64,000 nucleotides of DNA from Adiantum capillus-veneris (GCA_014529385.2 CM043954.1:98044747-98108746); one strand, 5' to 3'; positions 1-11,375 are shown, counted from the first letter of the stretch. Numbers and translations are program-made. The notes: generated from the letters alone by a model not told the origin.

Positions 1-2
1 TA

Positions 3-2374
3 TTGTGGTCAAGGATTGATGTGGTTGACATGTCCCAACCGATTGGATGGCGACATGCCCATGTGCAAGGCATTCTTATGTGGACCATGCACAATTGGCC
101 AAGTTTTGGTGAGTGTTCAGGTTAGTATCATGAAACCTTAACTTATATACAAATCTGCATCATCGCTAATTGTGCCCTGCTAATTTCTTTCTTTACTGTT
201 TATTACAGGCTTGAGCTACTCTGGGAATCATGCATGTCCAAAATGTGGTCCTCGACTTAGGCAAGACAGTCTACGAAGAGCATGGTCGATTTTTGCCTGA
301 AGGGCATGAGGTACGTTGGTCAAACATATGTAAACACGACATGCATCCACTAAAGGCGAGTGACTAGAAGCATGTGGCTACAAAGTGGAGATTTTAACCC
401 ACCCGGCATGAAGAGATTGTCTATTTTTCACGAACTGCCGTACTGGAGTGATTTGCTTATTAATCATCTGCTCGACCCAATGCACATTTTTAAGAATGTG
501 GGAGAGATCATATGGAAGACCATTACTGGAAAAAGGGAGAGCAAAGCTCAGAGAGATGACCTACAGGCTGTGGGTCTAATGCCAGAGATGTGGCCTCGAC
601 TAAAGTCCAATGGAGCGTATGCTATGCCAAAAGGTCCATGGGTTTTGAGTCGGGCTGAAGAGCAACAAGTGAAGAAGACCATATCTTCTTTCCAGACTCC
701 TACTAGGTGCATGCGATGTTTGAAAACGGCCTTTACTAGAGATGACAATCTTAGTGGTCTTAAGTCGCATGATTGGCACAAATTTTTACAGTTTATCTTA
801 CCAATTTCCATAAAAGATTGTCTGACAGATGACATCAGATGTACCATTTATAAAATTAGTGAGCTAGTGTGTTGGATCTTATCAAAAGAGATAAGAAAAG
901 ACAGCATAGATGCAGCTCGCTTGAATGCAATCGAAGCAATGTGTATGGTGGAGAAGTATTTTCCAACAAACATTCTTACCATCCAAATGCATTTGCTTGT
1001 GCATGTGGTCGATGAAGTTGCAGTTGCTGGAACCGTCAACAGCAGATGGATGTTCTTCTTGGAGAGATTCATGAAGACTTTAAAGGGGTTCGTTTGTCAA
1101 AGAGCTCGTCATGAGGGTAGCATGGCTGAAGGATGGCTTGTGCAAGAGTCTCTAGTTTTCATCAGTGAGTTCTTGGGTTCAATTGATCCAGAGATGCCCC
1201 GATTGTGGACTAATGAGACCAACGCCAAGGTTACAGGGGACGAGCCGCAAGGACAAGGCGTAGTGAGAAAGATGGATCTCAAAATGCAAGAAAAGGTTAT
1301 GAGATTCTGTCTACTCAACTCAGAGGCAATGCAAAAGTGGTTAGAGAATTACGAAGAGGAAAAGCAACGATGTATTACAGAACGTTTGCAGTTCAAGCGC
1401 AATCGTGCCACTAGAAACCTGCCTTATCCTGACCATCTTCAGAAGCTGCCAGACTTTCCTACTGGTCGATGGTTAGATGCAACAATTTTGGACGCAAAGC
1501 GAAACGGAGTGTTGATTACTAAAGAAGAAGAGGAGATGTCAAGGGGTTGCAACTGGCATGTAAGTATTTCTACAACTTCTTTTTTAAAAATCCATATGGT
1601 CTACATTGCTTTAGTAAACCCTAAACTATGTGATTTATGTGCTTGTAGTATCACAAATACGGAGCTTTGTGGTCCCATGGGAGACACTTCAGAGTGCAGC
1701 GGATAGACGAACGAAGGGTGACCTTTGATAGTGGGGTTAGAGCAAGCTTCGTCCAAGAAAGTCGGGCCAGTGCCAGTGATGAAAACACACAGATTGGTCA
1801 GCTTGAATACTTTGGCTACATCCAAGACATTTTGAAGATTAGCTTCAGAAAGTTTGATACTTTTATCTTTGATGTCAAGTGGTTCAGAGTTATTACTAGT
1901 GGGCCTAATGCAACTGTACGCAAAGATAAGAGTGGATTAATTCAAGTGAACTCCAAGCGGGTGTGGACAGATGCTCGGGATACATTTGTACTTCCGCAGC
2001 ATTGTGAACAAGTTGTGTTCACAATAGATCCACTATGGAATGAGAAGGATGAAGAAAATTTGTCTAAACCACGCTGGCTGTTCGTCGTTCAAGTTGCTCC
2101 ACGGGGCAAACAAGTGTGTGAAGGATTGGATATAGAGGTTGAACAGTTGCAAGACTCAGAGGCACGACAGACGGATGAGGATTTCGAAGTAGAGGTCAGC
2201 GATCAACAAATACCAGAATCAGAACATGGAGATGACACCCTAAATGCGGAGCTAAATGCGGAGAGCGATAACAAAGTGGAGTTTGATGATGAAGATGCGG
2301 AAGTACAGATTGATATAGATTTTGGTGCATCAGCTCTCATAGAAGATGAGAGAATCACCACTGATTTTTGTTAA
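3..2374 (+). pseudogene. TNP2-like transposase of outer CACTA (3' part, broken)
   Basis: TNP2 is the catalytic transposase of CACTA elements. Visible exons are <3-108, about 209-310, 360-1559 and 1649-2374, with GT/AG introns at 109-208 and 1560-1648. The first exon carries the Transposase_21-type stretch ending MWTMHNWPSFG, and the second carries a CPKCGPRL zinc-like motif. From 390 on the protein matches DUF4218 (GLKSHDWHK, MHLLVHVVDEVAVAGTVNSRW, FLERFMKTLKG), then a DUF4216-like end (VLPQHCEQVVFTIDP, acidic tail, stop at 2374). The frame is lost between about 260 and 390, where the reading shifts and meets stops, so no full product is possible. The N-terminal catalytic part lies left of the window. 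Confidence 0.85.
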
Positions 2375-2521
2375 GATGTAAGTTGTAATGAACACTTGCG
2401 ACATCAATTAAATATAGTGATTTTTGTTACAGTTTTGTTTTTTATGTTATTTGTATTGCTTAAGTTGTTGAATAGTGAATTGACATATTTCTATTGTTCT
2501 TTGAATTTAAGTTTTGTAGCC

Positions 2522-3650
2522 ATGGCCGATGACGACTATACATACTCTCCAGATTTTAGTTTCCCAGTCACTCCGGTCGACATGTCACTCGAGCAGATGG
2601 GTAGCTTCTTGTCGCAGTTTACACATGAGCAGATTGTTCAGGCGCAGGCTCTTTGGGATGTAGGCACCTCCAGACCTAGTACATCTATTCCTACACCTAG
2701 GACTAGTGTGCCTCCTACCCCCTTGACTAGTGTGCCCCCGAGTCAGATCGGCACTACACCTCCGACGAGTATACCAATTACACCGAGGAGTGGCCGGTCT
2801 TCTTCGAGACGGTCTAGGCGCCGTTCAGGTGTCTCTTCTGGAGGCGGTGGTTGTTGTGGTGACAGTGCTACCGATGCTTCCACACCACCGAGAGCGCGTC
2901 CACCGCTCTCTTCAGTAGACAATTCACCAGCGAGCACACCACGTACACCTTGGGGATCACATGAGCATGATCCTAGCGAGGTGTATACGACCAGAGACGG
3001 AGCTGTGGTCATGGATACGGCCGGAAAGGCCATGCGACAGAGGATACAATAGCTTTGCACAGTGCAGTTTGGCCATTCTGTGATGGAGCATTGGGATGCT
3101 CAGGATCAGGAGAGGAAAAACTACATCATTGAGGCCATTCATAGGGAGTACATGTCGGCAGAGGGGTACAATCCAGTCTCGAATGACTGGATCTTGGGCG
3201 TGGCGATTTACACCATGTCACATCGTCGATCAGAGGCCAAAGACAAATTCAGGAACAATGAGCCGAATCCGGCATGGTTGGACGCAGAGGAGTGGACAGC
3301 GATTGGTAGAGAGCTGACGGAGCATCCTGAGCGATTCCAGCAGTAGAGAGAGGCAGCCAGAGCACGTTTAGATTCTGCTGGATCATCACACCTTGGCAGT
3401 GGAGGATACGACACGCTTCGCCACAAGTTTGTAAGTATCATAAAAACGCTTTGATTAACTAAATGTATATGTGTTATTTTCATATTTATTTATTGTTAAG
3501 TGTTTGGTTTTGCAGGAACTTGCAATGAAGCGTCCTCCTACACGTCGAGAGGAGAAGTGTGGCTACAAGCATGGGCTTGTAGCTCTTTTGACACAGCTAG
3601 CGGAGGAGGGAGAGGCCATCATGATTGGGAGGCCTTGCCTTGAGGGATAG
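2522..3650 (+). pseudogene. TNPA-like protein gene of outer CACTA, two in-frame TAG codons
   Basis: Two exons in one frame: 2522-3430 and 3516-3650, with a GTAAGT...TGCAG intron. The start is the ATG at 2522. The N-terminal half is Ser/Thr/Pro-rich and holds the motif GGGGCCGDSATDASTPPR, shared with the inner element. The C-terminal half resembles plant Ptta/En/Spm-type accessory transposase proteins (Transposase_24-like) and aligns along its length with the inner copy (for example AARAR..AGSSHLGSGG). TAG codons at 3050-3052 and 3344-3346 interrupt the frame, the second within a QQ-stop-REAARAR stretch where the inner copy has sense codons. In En/Spm the matching protein, TNPA, binds subterminal repeats; that role here is inferred. 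Confidence 0.8.
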
Positions 3651-3939
3651 AGTTCATAGATTTGTATTGGTAGCTAGTTTTGTGTATATTCATGATTGTA
3701 TATATACCGACATTTACACTTATAGTTACATATTTTTACTTTTTGTTATCTGTTCATGGTCGGTTAGCAGATAGATGGATATGTTGTGATTATATATGGA
3801 TTGAGTTATGTAATGAAGTCATGAAAATTCTTCTTGCTCAAGTGTTTGTAATCAATTTATGATATGGTTTTGGATTGATAAATGAAGTTATGGTATGACT
3901 TGTTGTAGACGGACTTCCCCGATTGTTGGTGCAATTCAG

Positions 3940-4061
3940 TTTTATTATGCTTATTGTTTAGGATTGACAAAGATTTGGTTATGCTTATGGTTATGGTTAT
4001 GTTTATGGTTATGCTTATTGTTTTATACTTATGGTTAACAAAGATTTGGTTGTGCTTATTA
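3940..4061. repeat. Left part of TTATGCTTATGGTTGACAAAG minisatellite, split by inner CACTA
   Basis: Degenerate tandem units around TTATGCTTATGGTTGACA and AAGATTTGG, mixed with GGTTAT triplet-pair repeats. The same array resumes at 11120 on the far side of the inner CACTA, so it was one array in the 3' non-coding part of the outer element. Confidence 0.8.
4059..4061. other. Target site duplication TTA (left) of inner CACTA
   Basis: TTA lies directly before CACTACAAG at 4062 and again directly after the right terminus at 11120-11122. A 3-bp duplication is the CACTA hallmark. Confidence 0.9.
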
Positions 4062-4124
4062 CACTACAAGAGGCTCTTCATATTAGCGACGCTCACACAG
4101 CGACGCTTTAAAAAAAAAATTCCC

Positions 4125-4230
4125 GGCGTCGCTATGAGCGTCGCTATAAGCGTCGCTATGAGCGTCGCAAATTTACAAAGAAATTTGCGACGCTCATAGC
4201 GACACTTATAGCGACGCTCATAGCGACGCC
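4125..4230. repeat. Near-perfect 50-bp inverted repeat (subterminal, left)
   Basis: Arms 4125-4174 and 4181-4230 are complementary with one mismatch seen, around a 6-nt loop. Each arm holds four copies of GCGTCGCTAT or close variants. This is the left subterminal region of the inner CACTA and the likely binding platform for its TNPA-like protein. Confidence 0.9.
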
Positions 4231-4327
4231 AGCTGGGGTAAAAAAAATAACCGAGCGCGCCCAAAAACTCAGATCTCAGATCTGAGTTTTTCGGCGCCCT
4301 CAAGCAAAGAGCAGGTAACGCTCTCCC

Positions 4328-4364
<37 letters not shown>

Positions 4365-4365
4365 C

Positions 4366-4407
<42 letters not shown>

Positions 4408-4525
4408 AGAGGAAGGAGAGCCAGGTATGCTCCTTCCCTCTCCTCATTCTCATGTTCCCTTCCCCTCTTTCTCTCTCCCTCTCTCTCTCTCTCACACACA
4501 CACATACACACACACACATAGTGTT

Positions 4526-4575
<50 letters not shown>

Positions 4576-4600
4576 TGCAAAAACGCACACACATACATAA
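4328..4600. repeat. Compound microsatellite (CT)n, (CA)n, (GA)n
   Basis: Runs of CT (about 4329-4360), CA (4371-4403), CT then CA (4470-4520) and GA (4530-4576) follow each other. Open frames across this stretch are low-complexity artefacts. Confidence 0.95.
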
Positions 4601-4795
4601 ACAAAGAATGCACACACACATTGAGAGAGAAAAAGAGAGAGAGAGCATGCATAAACAAAAAACGCACGCATTGAGAGAGGAAAAGAGAGAGAGAACATGC
4701 ATAAACAAAAAACGCACACATTGAGAGAGGAAAAGAGAAAGAAAACATGCATACGATCCAAAAAAACGCACACACATTGAGAGAGAAAGAAAGAG
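4600..4795. repeat. About 50-bp minisatellite, roughly four units
   Basis: Units read approximately CATAAACAAAAAACGCACAC, then ATTGAGAGAGGAAAAGAGAG, then AGAACATG, repeated with small changes. It lies in the 5' non-coding part of the inner CACTA. Confidence 0.8.
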
Positions 4796-5049
4796 AAACT
4801 AAGGGAGCGTCGTAGGAAACTAATTAAAATTAAAAGACCTAAAGATCTAGCCGACGAGGAGTTGAACTGAAGACCTATTATTCAAGAGAGAAATGGCATA
4901 ATCAATCTATCATACTTGGCATGGGTGATAGAAAGGTTATACCATTTATCTCTTTTTATTGGCACACACATCCACACACGCGCACACACACAGGAAGAAG
5001 AGAGTTATAACGTCGTAGGAAACTATCTTAAAAGACGTTAAAGATTAGG

Positions 5050-5445
5050 TTATATGTAGACTTACATTAAATTAGATTTAGGTTTATTTTTAACTAGATT
5101 TACGTTTATTTAAGCTAGATTTAGATTTACGTTATATTAGATTAGATGCGGGTCTCCATAGACTGCGATGCCTGCATGAAGCGGGTGAAGACAGCCCTCA
5201 ATGGAATATAGGGTATTGCTGCCTTCACTCATGGTGGGCTCCGTCGATCCAAAAGTACTGGTGAAATGTCTTCAGAAGATAGGGAAGAAGGTGGATCTTC
5301 AGGGCGGCAAGAGTCACTACATCCCCGACACAATGACCATCTAGACAACCTCTAGTCATTAGACTTACGTTAAATTAGATTTAGCTTTATTTTTAGTTAG
5401 ATTTACGTTTATTTAGATTTACGCTTATTTACGTTAGATCGAGTC
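5050..5445. repeat. Direct repeats flanking the HMA fragment
   Basis: About 80-bp AT-rich segments at 5057-5145 and 5360-5440 share the order TAGACTTACRTTAAATTAG, ATTTAGSTTTATTTTTA and AGATTTACGTTTATTT. They bracket the captured-gene-like segment at 5146-5344. Confidence 0.7.
5146..5344 (+). pseudogene. Captured fragment of a heavy-metal-associated (HMA/HIPP-like) domain gene
   Basis: Reading from the ATG at 5146 gives a short frame with IDCDACMKRVKTALNGI and a stop at 5209-5211. This matches the first half of a plant HMA domain, with the metal-binding CxxC present as CDAC. From 5231, in another frame, the translation holds VGSVDPKVLVKCLQKIGKK, matching the second half (last beta strand and helix), and ends at 5344. 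A few residues between the halves are missing or frame-shifted. It lies inside a CACTA element upstream of the transposase, so it is best read as a host gene piece carried by the transposon. It is too damaged to encode a full domain. Confidence 0.65.
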
Positions 5446-5808
5446 CACGCAAGAATTACTTACGGTTTAGGGTTTAGAGTTAGACGAACAGTGAAAAGAT
5501 CTACTGTGAAAAGATGTTAAGATGAAGTGAAGTGCTACAGCTAGAGAAGAGGCAAAGGGATTTTGTCCACTACATGCAGTATCATGTAGACGTGGGTGTC
5601 TAGATTTCTTGTACCCACAAATATAGGTATTGACCAATAAAGACGAGATTATAACCCGGTGGTTCTGATCTCCGTGCACCTCTAGACCGAGGTGTGCGGG
5701 GATTGGACATGACTAGAGAATGTGAGGTAAAGAGAGAGAGAGATAAGACGAAGAATGCCAATAGAATATTAAATTTGTTGTCCAGGTTATAAGTTTTTTA
5801 TCCTCATT

Positions 5809-8800
5809 ATGAGTAGCGACGAGGATGTGGGACCGTCCAACCGAAACACCTATCTCTCAACGAGGGTCTTATGTCCTTGTAATCAATGCAAGCATGCTGT
5901 GCGACGGACAAGACGTGTTTCTTTGCAGCACGTTCGCGAATTTGGCGAGTTCGATCCATCTATTATAGATCGAGTTGTTGCCAATTATAACTCGTCGAAC
6001 TCTGACGCTGGCCAACAAGCAGCAATCTTGCAACCCAATAGACGTATTTGCAGGCGCTTTGGTCAAGCAGCATATGTGAGGCCACAAGATGTAGCCTCTG
6101 ACAGCTCGGGGGATGATCATGCAGAGCACATTCCCAACGAGGCAATGTTTGAGCCCGAGATTGATGAAATGATCGAGACGATCATGGATTCAGAAAGGCT
6201 TATCTATGATGATATGAAAAGTGAAGCCGATACATCATTGTATAATGGAGCACGTATGTCTAGATTGAAAGCACTCCTGGTTCTTCTCAACATGCAGGCA
6301 AAGTTTGGATGGAGTGACACTAGCGTCACAGCGCTTTTCAGGTGATCTATTACAATTAGTTTACTTTAATAGAACTCTAAATGTATAATGATCTGATAGA
6401 TTTTTACACGACTGTATCATATTTTTATGTTGTGTAGATTGCTGAAAGAGCACATTCTACCAGCTGACAATGTGATGCCAGATTCCCGAGATGAAGCAAG
6501 AAAGATTTTGCGAAACTTGGGGATGGATTACAATTCTATCCACGCTTGTCCTAATGACTGCATTCTTTTCAGAGGGGAATACACAGACATGGAGAAGTGT
6601 CCGAAATGTGATTCCGAAAGATATCGAGTAGATCTCCACGGGACAAAAATGTCACATGTGGACCTAGACTGAATGCACGTAGGGCACCCTCACTGAAGAA
6701 GCAAATCTACGAAGGTCATCAAGCGTATCTTCCGGAGAATCATGTGTTACGCGACGGCTTTTTGGGAAGAGAGCCACCAAGGATGTCTGCACAAGCATGG
6801 TTAGAGCAGAAGGAGATGTGCGATGACGGATTGCCTCCAGGGATGAAGAGACTATCTCTATGGTACGAGTTACCATACTGGCCCCGACTCGTGATCAATC
6901 ACTTGCTCGATCCAATGCACATATTCAAGAATGTGGGTAATCTACTATGGGACCATTTGATCGGCAAGAAAGATACTTTGGGAGCCAGAGTTGACCTTAG
7001 AAATGTGGATCGTATGGAGCAATATTGGCCGCAAACAGCGTCTGATGGATCGATAAAACTTCCTAAAGCACCATGGATTTTCACAGGAGCCCAAGAACGC
7101 AAAGTAAAAGAGGCCATTCGATCTTTGCGGACCCCCACTGGCGTAATGCACTCGCTCCGAACGTGTTTTACTAAAGAAGGAAAGCTTACCGGTTTGAAGT
7201 CACACGATTGGCATAAAATGTGTCAGGTACGTTCATAGTGGACTTTAATATCATTGCATAAAATGTGGACTTTAATATCATTGCTGCACATACTTTACAG
7301 TTTATTTTACCGGTTGCCATTGAGGGATGTTTGTCTCTCGACATCCGTAACACAATCTACAAACTTGCAAAGCTGGTGCAATGGATCTCACAAAAGGAGA
7401 TCAACGTAGACTCCATACCATTCGCCAAACTAAATGCTGCGGAGCTTGTGTGCATGTTTGAGAAACATTTTCCTACTACAATGCTAACCATTCAGGTGCA
7501 TCTTCTTATTCACATAGTTGATGAGGTGGAAATAGCTGGCACAGTTCATTCCAGATGGATGTTCTTCTTAGAGCGTTTCATGAAAACGCTTAAGGGATAT
7601 GTGCGTCAAAAGGCACGTCCGGAGGGTAGCATGGCAGAAGGTTGGTTGGTATCAGAGTCCCTAGTGTACATTGGAGAGTGGCTAGACAGATTTGATAAAT
7701 CCCGGGACACGCTATGGCGAACCATAGATGATGAGCGCATATCTGGGATTGTCATGTGCAATCTCGATGTTGAGAAGAAGATGACGGAAGATCTAGAGGC
7801 TAAAATCAACCGATTTTGCATGCTTCACAATCCAGTGATGCAAAAGTGGATTTCACAATATGAGGATGCAAAGCAAGAGCGACAAAGGGCACGAATCGAG
7901 TGGAGACGGGGAAGACGACCACCGATGCACTATCCAGCGGTTCTGGAGAGCCTACCAACCTTCATGAGCTTAAGATGGTTGCACAACCAATTGAAAAGCG
8001 CACAACAATGCGGTGACGAAGTGACTGAAGAAGAGTGGGAGTACTCTCGGGGTTGCGCGACCAAGGTAAGTTTGCAATGTACGACTAGCAAGTGACTTTA
8101 TTTATAAACGTTTGAACGGCCACTCATAATCTTTGTTCGTTGTAGTATAAGTCATACACAGCAGCATGGTGTAAAGGTCGACATTTTAGGGTGGAACGAA
8201 TCGACAAAAAGCGTTTTACTCAAGATTGTGGAATCATGGCAAAATTTGAACAGTCTAGTCGACGACGTTCCTCTGATGCAGATCCCGTGGTGGCGGAACT
8301 CACTTACTTCGGCACGCTGCAAGAGATTTTGAGGATCGATTACAGAGGATTTTTTGTCGACTTGTTCGACGTGCAATGGTTCAAGATAATCATGGAGGGT
8401 CGAAACGCTACTGTGCGTAGAGGAGAGTCTGGTTTTCTTGAGGTGGATTCTACTAAGAAATGGACTGACCTAAGAGACACTTTCGTACTACCCGAGCATT
8501 GTGAACAAGTAAGTATATAAATAGTTAACATCCCCTTTTACAAGTTATGTGCTTGAAAGCTCTCATGTAAGTTATGTGGCTCTGGCAGGTAGTATTTCAT
8601 CCTACAAAGTCTACATCAAACTGGTGGTACGTCATAGAGGTAGCCCCTCGTAGTGCAAGGACGTATGAAGGCTACCATGTGCCAATCACAACGACATCAA
8701 TGGAGGAGATCAGAGAAGATGCTCAATCAGAAGCCGCTGCGGTGGTGCCAGACGAGCATCAAGATGCTACTACTCTATATGGGGTGCATGCAGAGGAGCT

Positions 8801-8897
8801 ACAAAACGAAACAGAGGATATGTGTTTAAACGGAGAGCTCTATATAGATATAGGAAGTTATGCTGAGTTATGCGAGGATGAGAGAGAGATCTCTTAA
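5809..8897 (+). pseudogene. TNP2-like transposase of inner CACTA, catalytic core deleted
   Basis: Exons inferred from frame and GT/AG sites: 5809-6341, 6438-about 6650, about 6657-7226, 7301-8065, 8146-8508 and 8589-8897. Exon 1 has a Cys-containing N-terminal segment (LCPCNQCKH) like the transposase-associated domain. Exon 2 has the start of Transposase_21 (SIHACPNDCILFRGEY, CPKC). Near 6645-6657 the reading jumps to CGPRLN in another frame, which in the outer copy lies well downstream of the catalytic region. An internal deletion has therefore removed the core and shifted the frame, with a stop at 6670-6672. The rest is DUF4218 (HDWHK, HLLIHIVDEVEIAGTVHSRW) and a DUF4216-like C-terminus with an acidic tail. 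An active transposase is not expected. Confidence 0.85.
7238..7284. repeat. 27-bp tandem duplication inside a TNP2 intron
   Basis: GTGGACTTTAATATCATTGC occurs at 7238 and again at 7265, within the 7227-7300 intron. The duplication stays clear of the splice sites. Confidence 0.85.
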
Positions 8898-9169
8898 AGC
8901 CACAAATATTGTATTTGAACAATTTTGCTCCGTGCTGTAAAAGCTCTAGCTCTCTAAGTAGCTTCCATGGTGTGTAACGCTCTTTTCTACTCGCGCTCAC
9001 ATCTTTTGATTGAAAATTCTGAGTTTTCGACTTGCCTCTTCTATCACTCGATTCATTGCGTCATTGTATTTATATGCGTCATTACGTCATTGTATTTAAT
9101 GGTCTTTGCGTCATTGTCTACTCTATTCATTCAATATTAAGTTTAAATATTCGTGTGTTTAATGCAGGT

Positions 9170-10483
9170 ATGGATGATGAGGAGTTTCTTTCTTCTTTGT
9201 CACCGCAGCAGAGACAGTGGTACGTGGAGCGTCATCGCTCTGGCGCATCATCGCGCGTTCCTACACCATCCGCATCTCCCTCTCTTTCGGAGCATTCGGC
9301 GCGCTCCGAAGCTTCGGCGTCGACGAGACGAGCGTCACACTCGTCTAGACACCGGCGCTCTAGTGGTGGCGGTGGCGGTTGTTGTGGGGATTCCGCCACC
9401 GATGCCTCCACACCGCCTCGTGTTCGACGAGGCTCTTTACCCTCCCCTTCTTTGCCCGCCCCCACACCAGCCACAGCATCGCCGTCTACGCCAGGTTTTG
9501 CACGGCTGACTGTTCCTAGAAGCTACACACCTCTACCTACTCCGCCAGGAGCCACCCCACTCGACACTCCTCGCTTCGGCGCCCAGACGCCGATGGAGAC
9601 ACCTGACGTCCGTACCCCCATCGACACGCCGCTAGAGACCCCTGCCGGGACACCCAGGTTCACGCGTCACCGGCCAGAGGGCTTGCCTTACTCCGTCGAC
9701 ATCAGCGGCGGCATCATCATGGATGATGACAGCAAGAAGGTGATCTCGCGCATGCGTGGTCTTTGCTCTCAGCTGTTTAGACACTATATACTAAACAAAT
9801 GGAGTGAAGTACCAAGTGATTTAAAAAACAGAGTCATCAGCATACTTCATGATGAGTTTCCCGTTCCAACACGGGATCAGCGCTTCAATGAAGACCTGAT
9901 GAAGATTCGAATGCGCGAATACTGCAAACACAAGCGTTCCGAAGTGCAAAAAGCAATCAAGAATGGGTGGAATAGGCCAGATTGGCTGGCCAAAGAAGAT
10001 TGGAAGAATGCGAAGAAAGCAGCGCACGAGAATCCCGACAAGTGGAAGCAACAAAAGGATGCAGCCAGAGCGCGAGTAGAGGCAGGGAGCTCGCACCACT
10101 TGGGGAGCGGTGGATGGGCATCATTTGAGGCCGATTTTGTAAGTCTTTTCACATTGCTCTTTATGCATGTTCGATAGTTTAGGGTTTATGAGTCTTTTAG
10201 TTCTAACATAATGAAATCTTTGTATGTTTTAACAGTGGTCGATGACAGGACGTGATCCCACACCGTACGAGCGCGAGTACGCAGGCAGGAAGGGCTTAAA
10301 CGCCCTGATGGACATTCTCAGTTCTCGCGGCGGCATGGTTAGTATTAGGGTTTACTCTTTTTTATTTTTTGTATTGTTTTATAAATGTCGTTATATGTTT
10401 ATATTTACTGAAAACTGTCTTATTGTCTTTTTTTGCAGAATCCGACAGATACGCCGCTTGGACGCAATGAGACGTCTGATTAG
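9170..10483 (+). CDS. TNPA-like accessory transposase protein of inner CACTA
   Basis: Three exons in consistent phase: 9170-10138, 10236-10337 and 10439-10483 (TAG stop), about 371 residues. The ATG at 9170 follows TGCAGGT, so an untranslated upstream exon is possible. Residues 1-65 are polar. Then comes an Arg/Ser stretch, a Gly-Cys motif (SGGGGGCCGDSATDASTPPR) and a long Thr/Pro-rich linker with repeated TP units. The C-terminal part is basic and helical (FRHYILNKW, KIRMREYCKHKRSEV), resembling Ptta/En/Spm-type Transposase_24 proteins. Unlike the outer copy it has no internal stop. Inferred role: binding the GCGTCGCTAT subterminal repeats. No recognised DNA-binding fold can be proven by eye. 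Confidence 0.75.
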
Positions 10484-10847
10484 ACGACGTCAGTTTAGCC
10501 GTAGCTAGATAGCATTAGTTTAGGGTTTCTCATAGCTTATGTATCATGAGACGGATTTTATACGTCTTTTTGAACCATGTATATTATTACATTTGTCACC
10601 GCAATTCCTTTTGCCAATCAATTCTTTATGCCTATGATGTTGTACAATTGTCATTATTACATTTGCCAATCAATTCAGTTTGTCTATGATGTGTACAATT
10701 GTCAATTTTGCAAACAATGCGTCTTGTGGGTGACTATTTTGGGTCTATTATTTACCTTTGTACTTTTTTAAAAAAGTGAATCAAGTACAATATGGTTGAT
10801 GGGTGGCAGGGCATTCAATGCCCTGTCACCAAAAAAATATTCTCTCA

Positions 10848-11060
10848 GGCGTCGCTATAAGCGTCGCTATTTATGGCTCTGTAGCGTCGCTATATGCGTC
10901 GCTATACTCTTCTGTGAGAGCGTCGCTATCTGCGTCGCTATGAGCGTCGCTATATAGCGACGCCTATAGCGACGGCTATAGCGACGCCTATAGCGACGCA
11001 GATAGCGACGCTCTCGTAGCGACGCTTTTAGCGACGGTTATAGCGACGTCGGGGGTTATA
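10848..11060. repeat. Right subterminal GCGTCGCTAT array with palindrome
   Basis: Many GCGTCGCTAT-type units in both orientations, with a palindromic centre near 10945-10965 (GCGTCGCTATATAGCGACGC) and matching GAGAGCGTCGCTATCTGCG arms on each side. It mirrors the left end of the inner CACTA. Confidence 0.9.
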
Positions 11061-11119
11061 AAAACCCAGTGTATTTCCGTCGCTAAGAGCGTCACAAGAG
11101 CACACAACCTCTTGTAGTG

Positions 11120-11375
11120 TTATTTTATGCTTATGGTTGACAAAGATTTTGTTATGCTTATTGTTTTATGCTTATGGTTGACAAAGACTTGGTTATGCTT
11201 ATTGTTTTATGCTTATGGTTGACAAAAACTTGGTTATGCTTATTGTGTAGGGTTGACAAAGATTTGGTGATGCTTATGGTTATGGTTATGCTTCTGCTGG
11301 TTAAGGTTATGCTTATGCTTATCCTTATGCTTATGCTTATGCTTATGCTTATGCTTATTGTTTTATGCTTATGGT
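11120..11375. repeat. Right part of the split minisatellite
   Basis: Continuation of the 3940-4061 array: TTATGCTTATGGTTGACAAAG units followed by pure TTATGC repeats (11310-11355). Confidence 0.85.

Larger units (their letters stand above)
4062..11119 (+). mobile_element. Inner CACTA (En/Spm-type) transposon, complete ends
   Basis: The left end is CACTACAAGAGG (4062-4073) and the right end is its exact reverse complement (11108-11119), flanked by TTA on both sides. Length is 7058 bp. Both ends carry arrays of GCGTCGCTAT, many arranged as inverted repeats. Internal genes on the + strand are a TNP2-like gene missing its catalytic core (5809-8897) and an intact TNPA-like gene (9170-10483). The 5' non-coding part holds SSRs, a minisatellite and an HMA-domain gene fragment. 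With exact terminal repeats and target duplication but a broken TNP2, it looks non-autonomous but possibly mobilisable. Confidence 0.95.

Noticed and set aside
4328-4777. Long open frames on both strands rich in Ser/Leu/Val/Cys or Arg/Glu
   Set aside because: They are translations of CT, CA and GA microsatellites.
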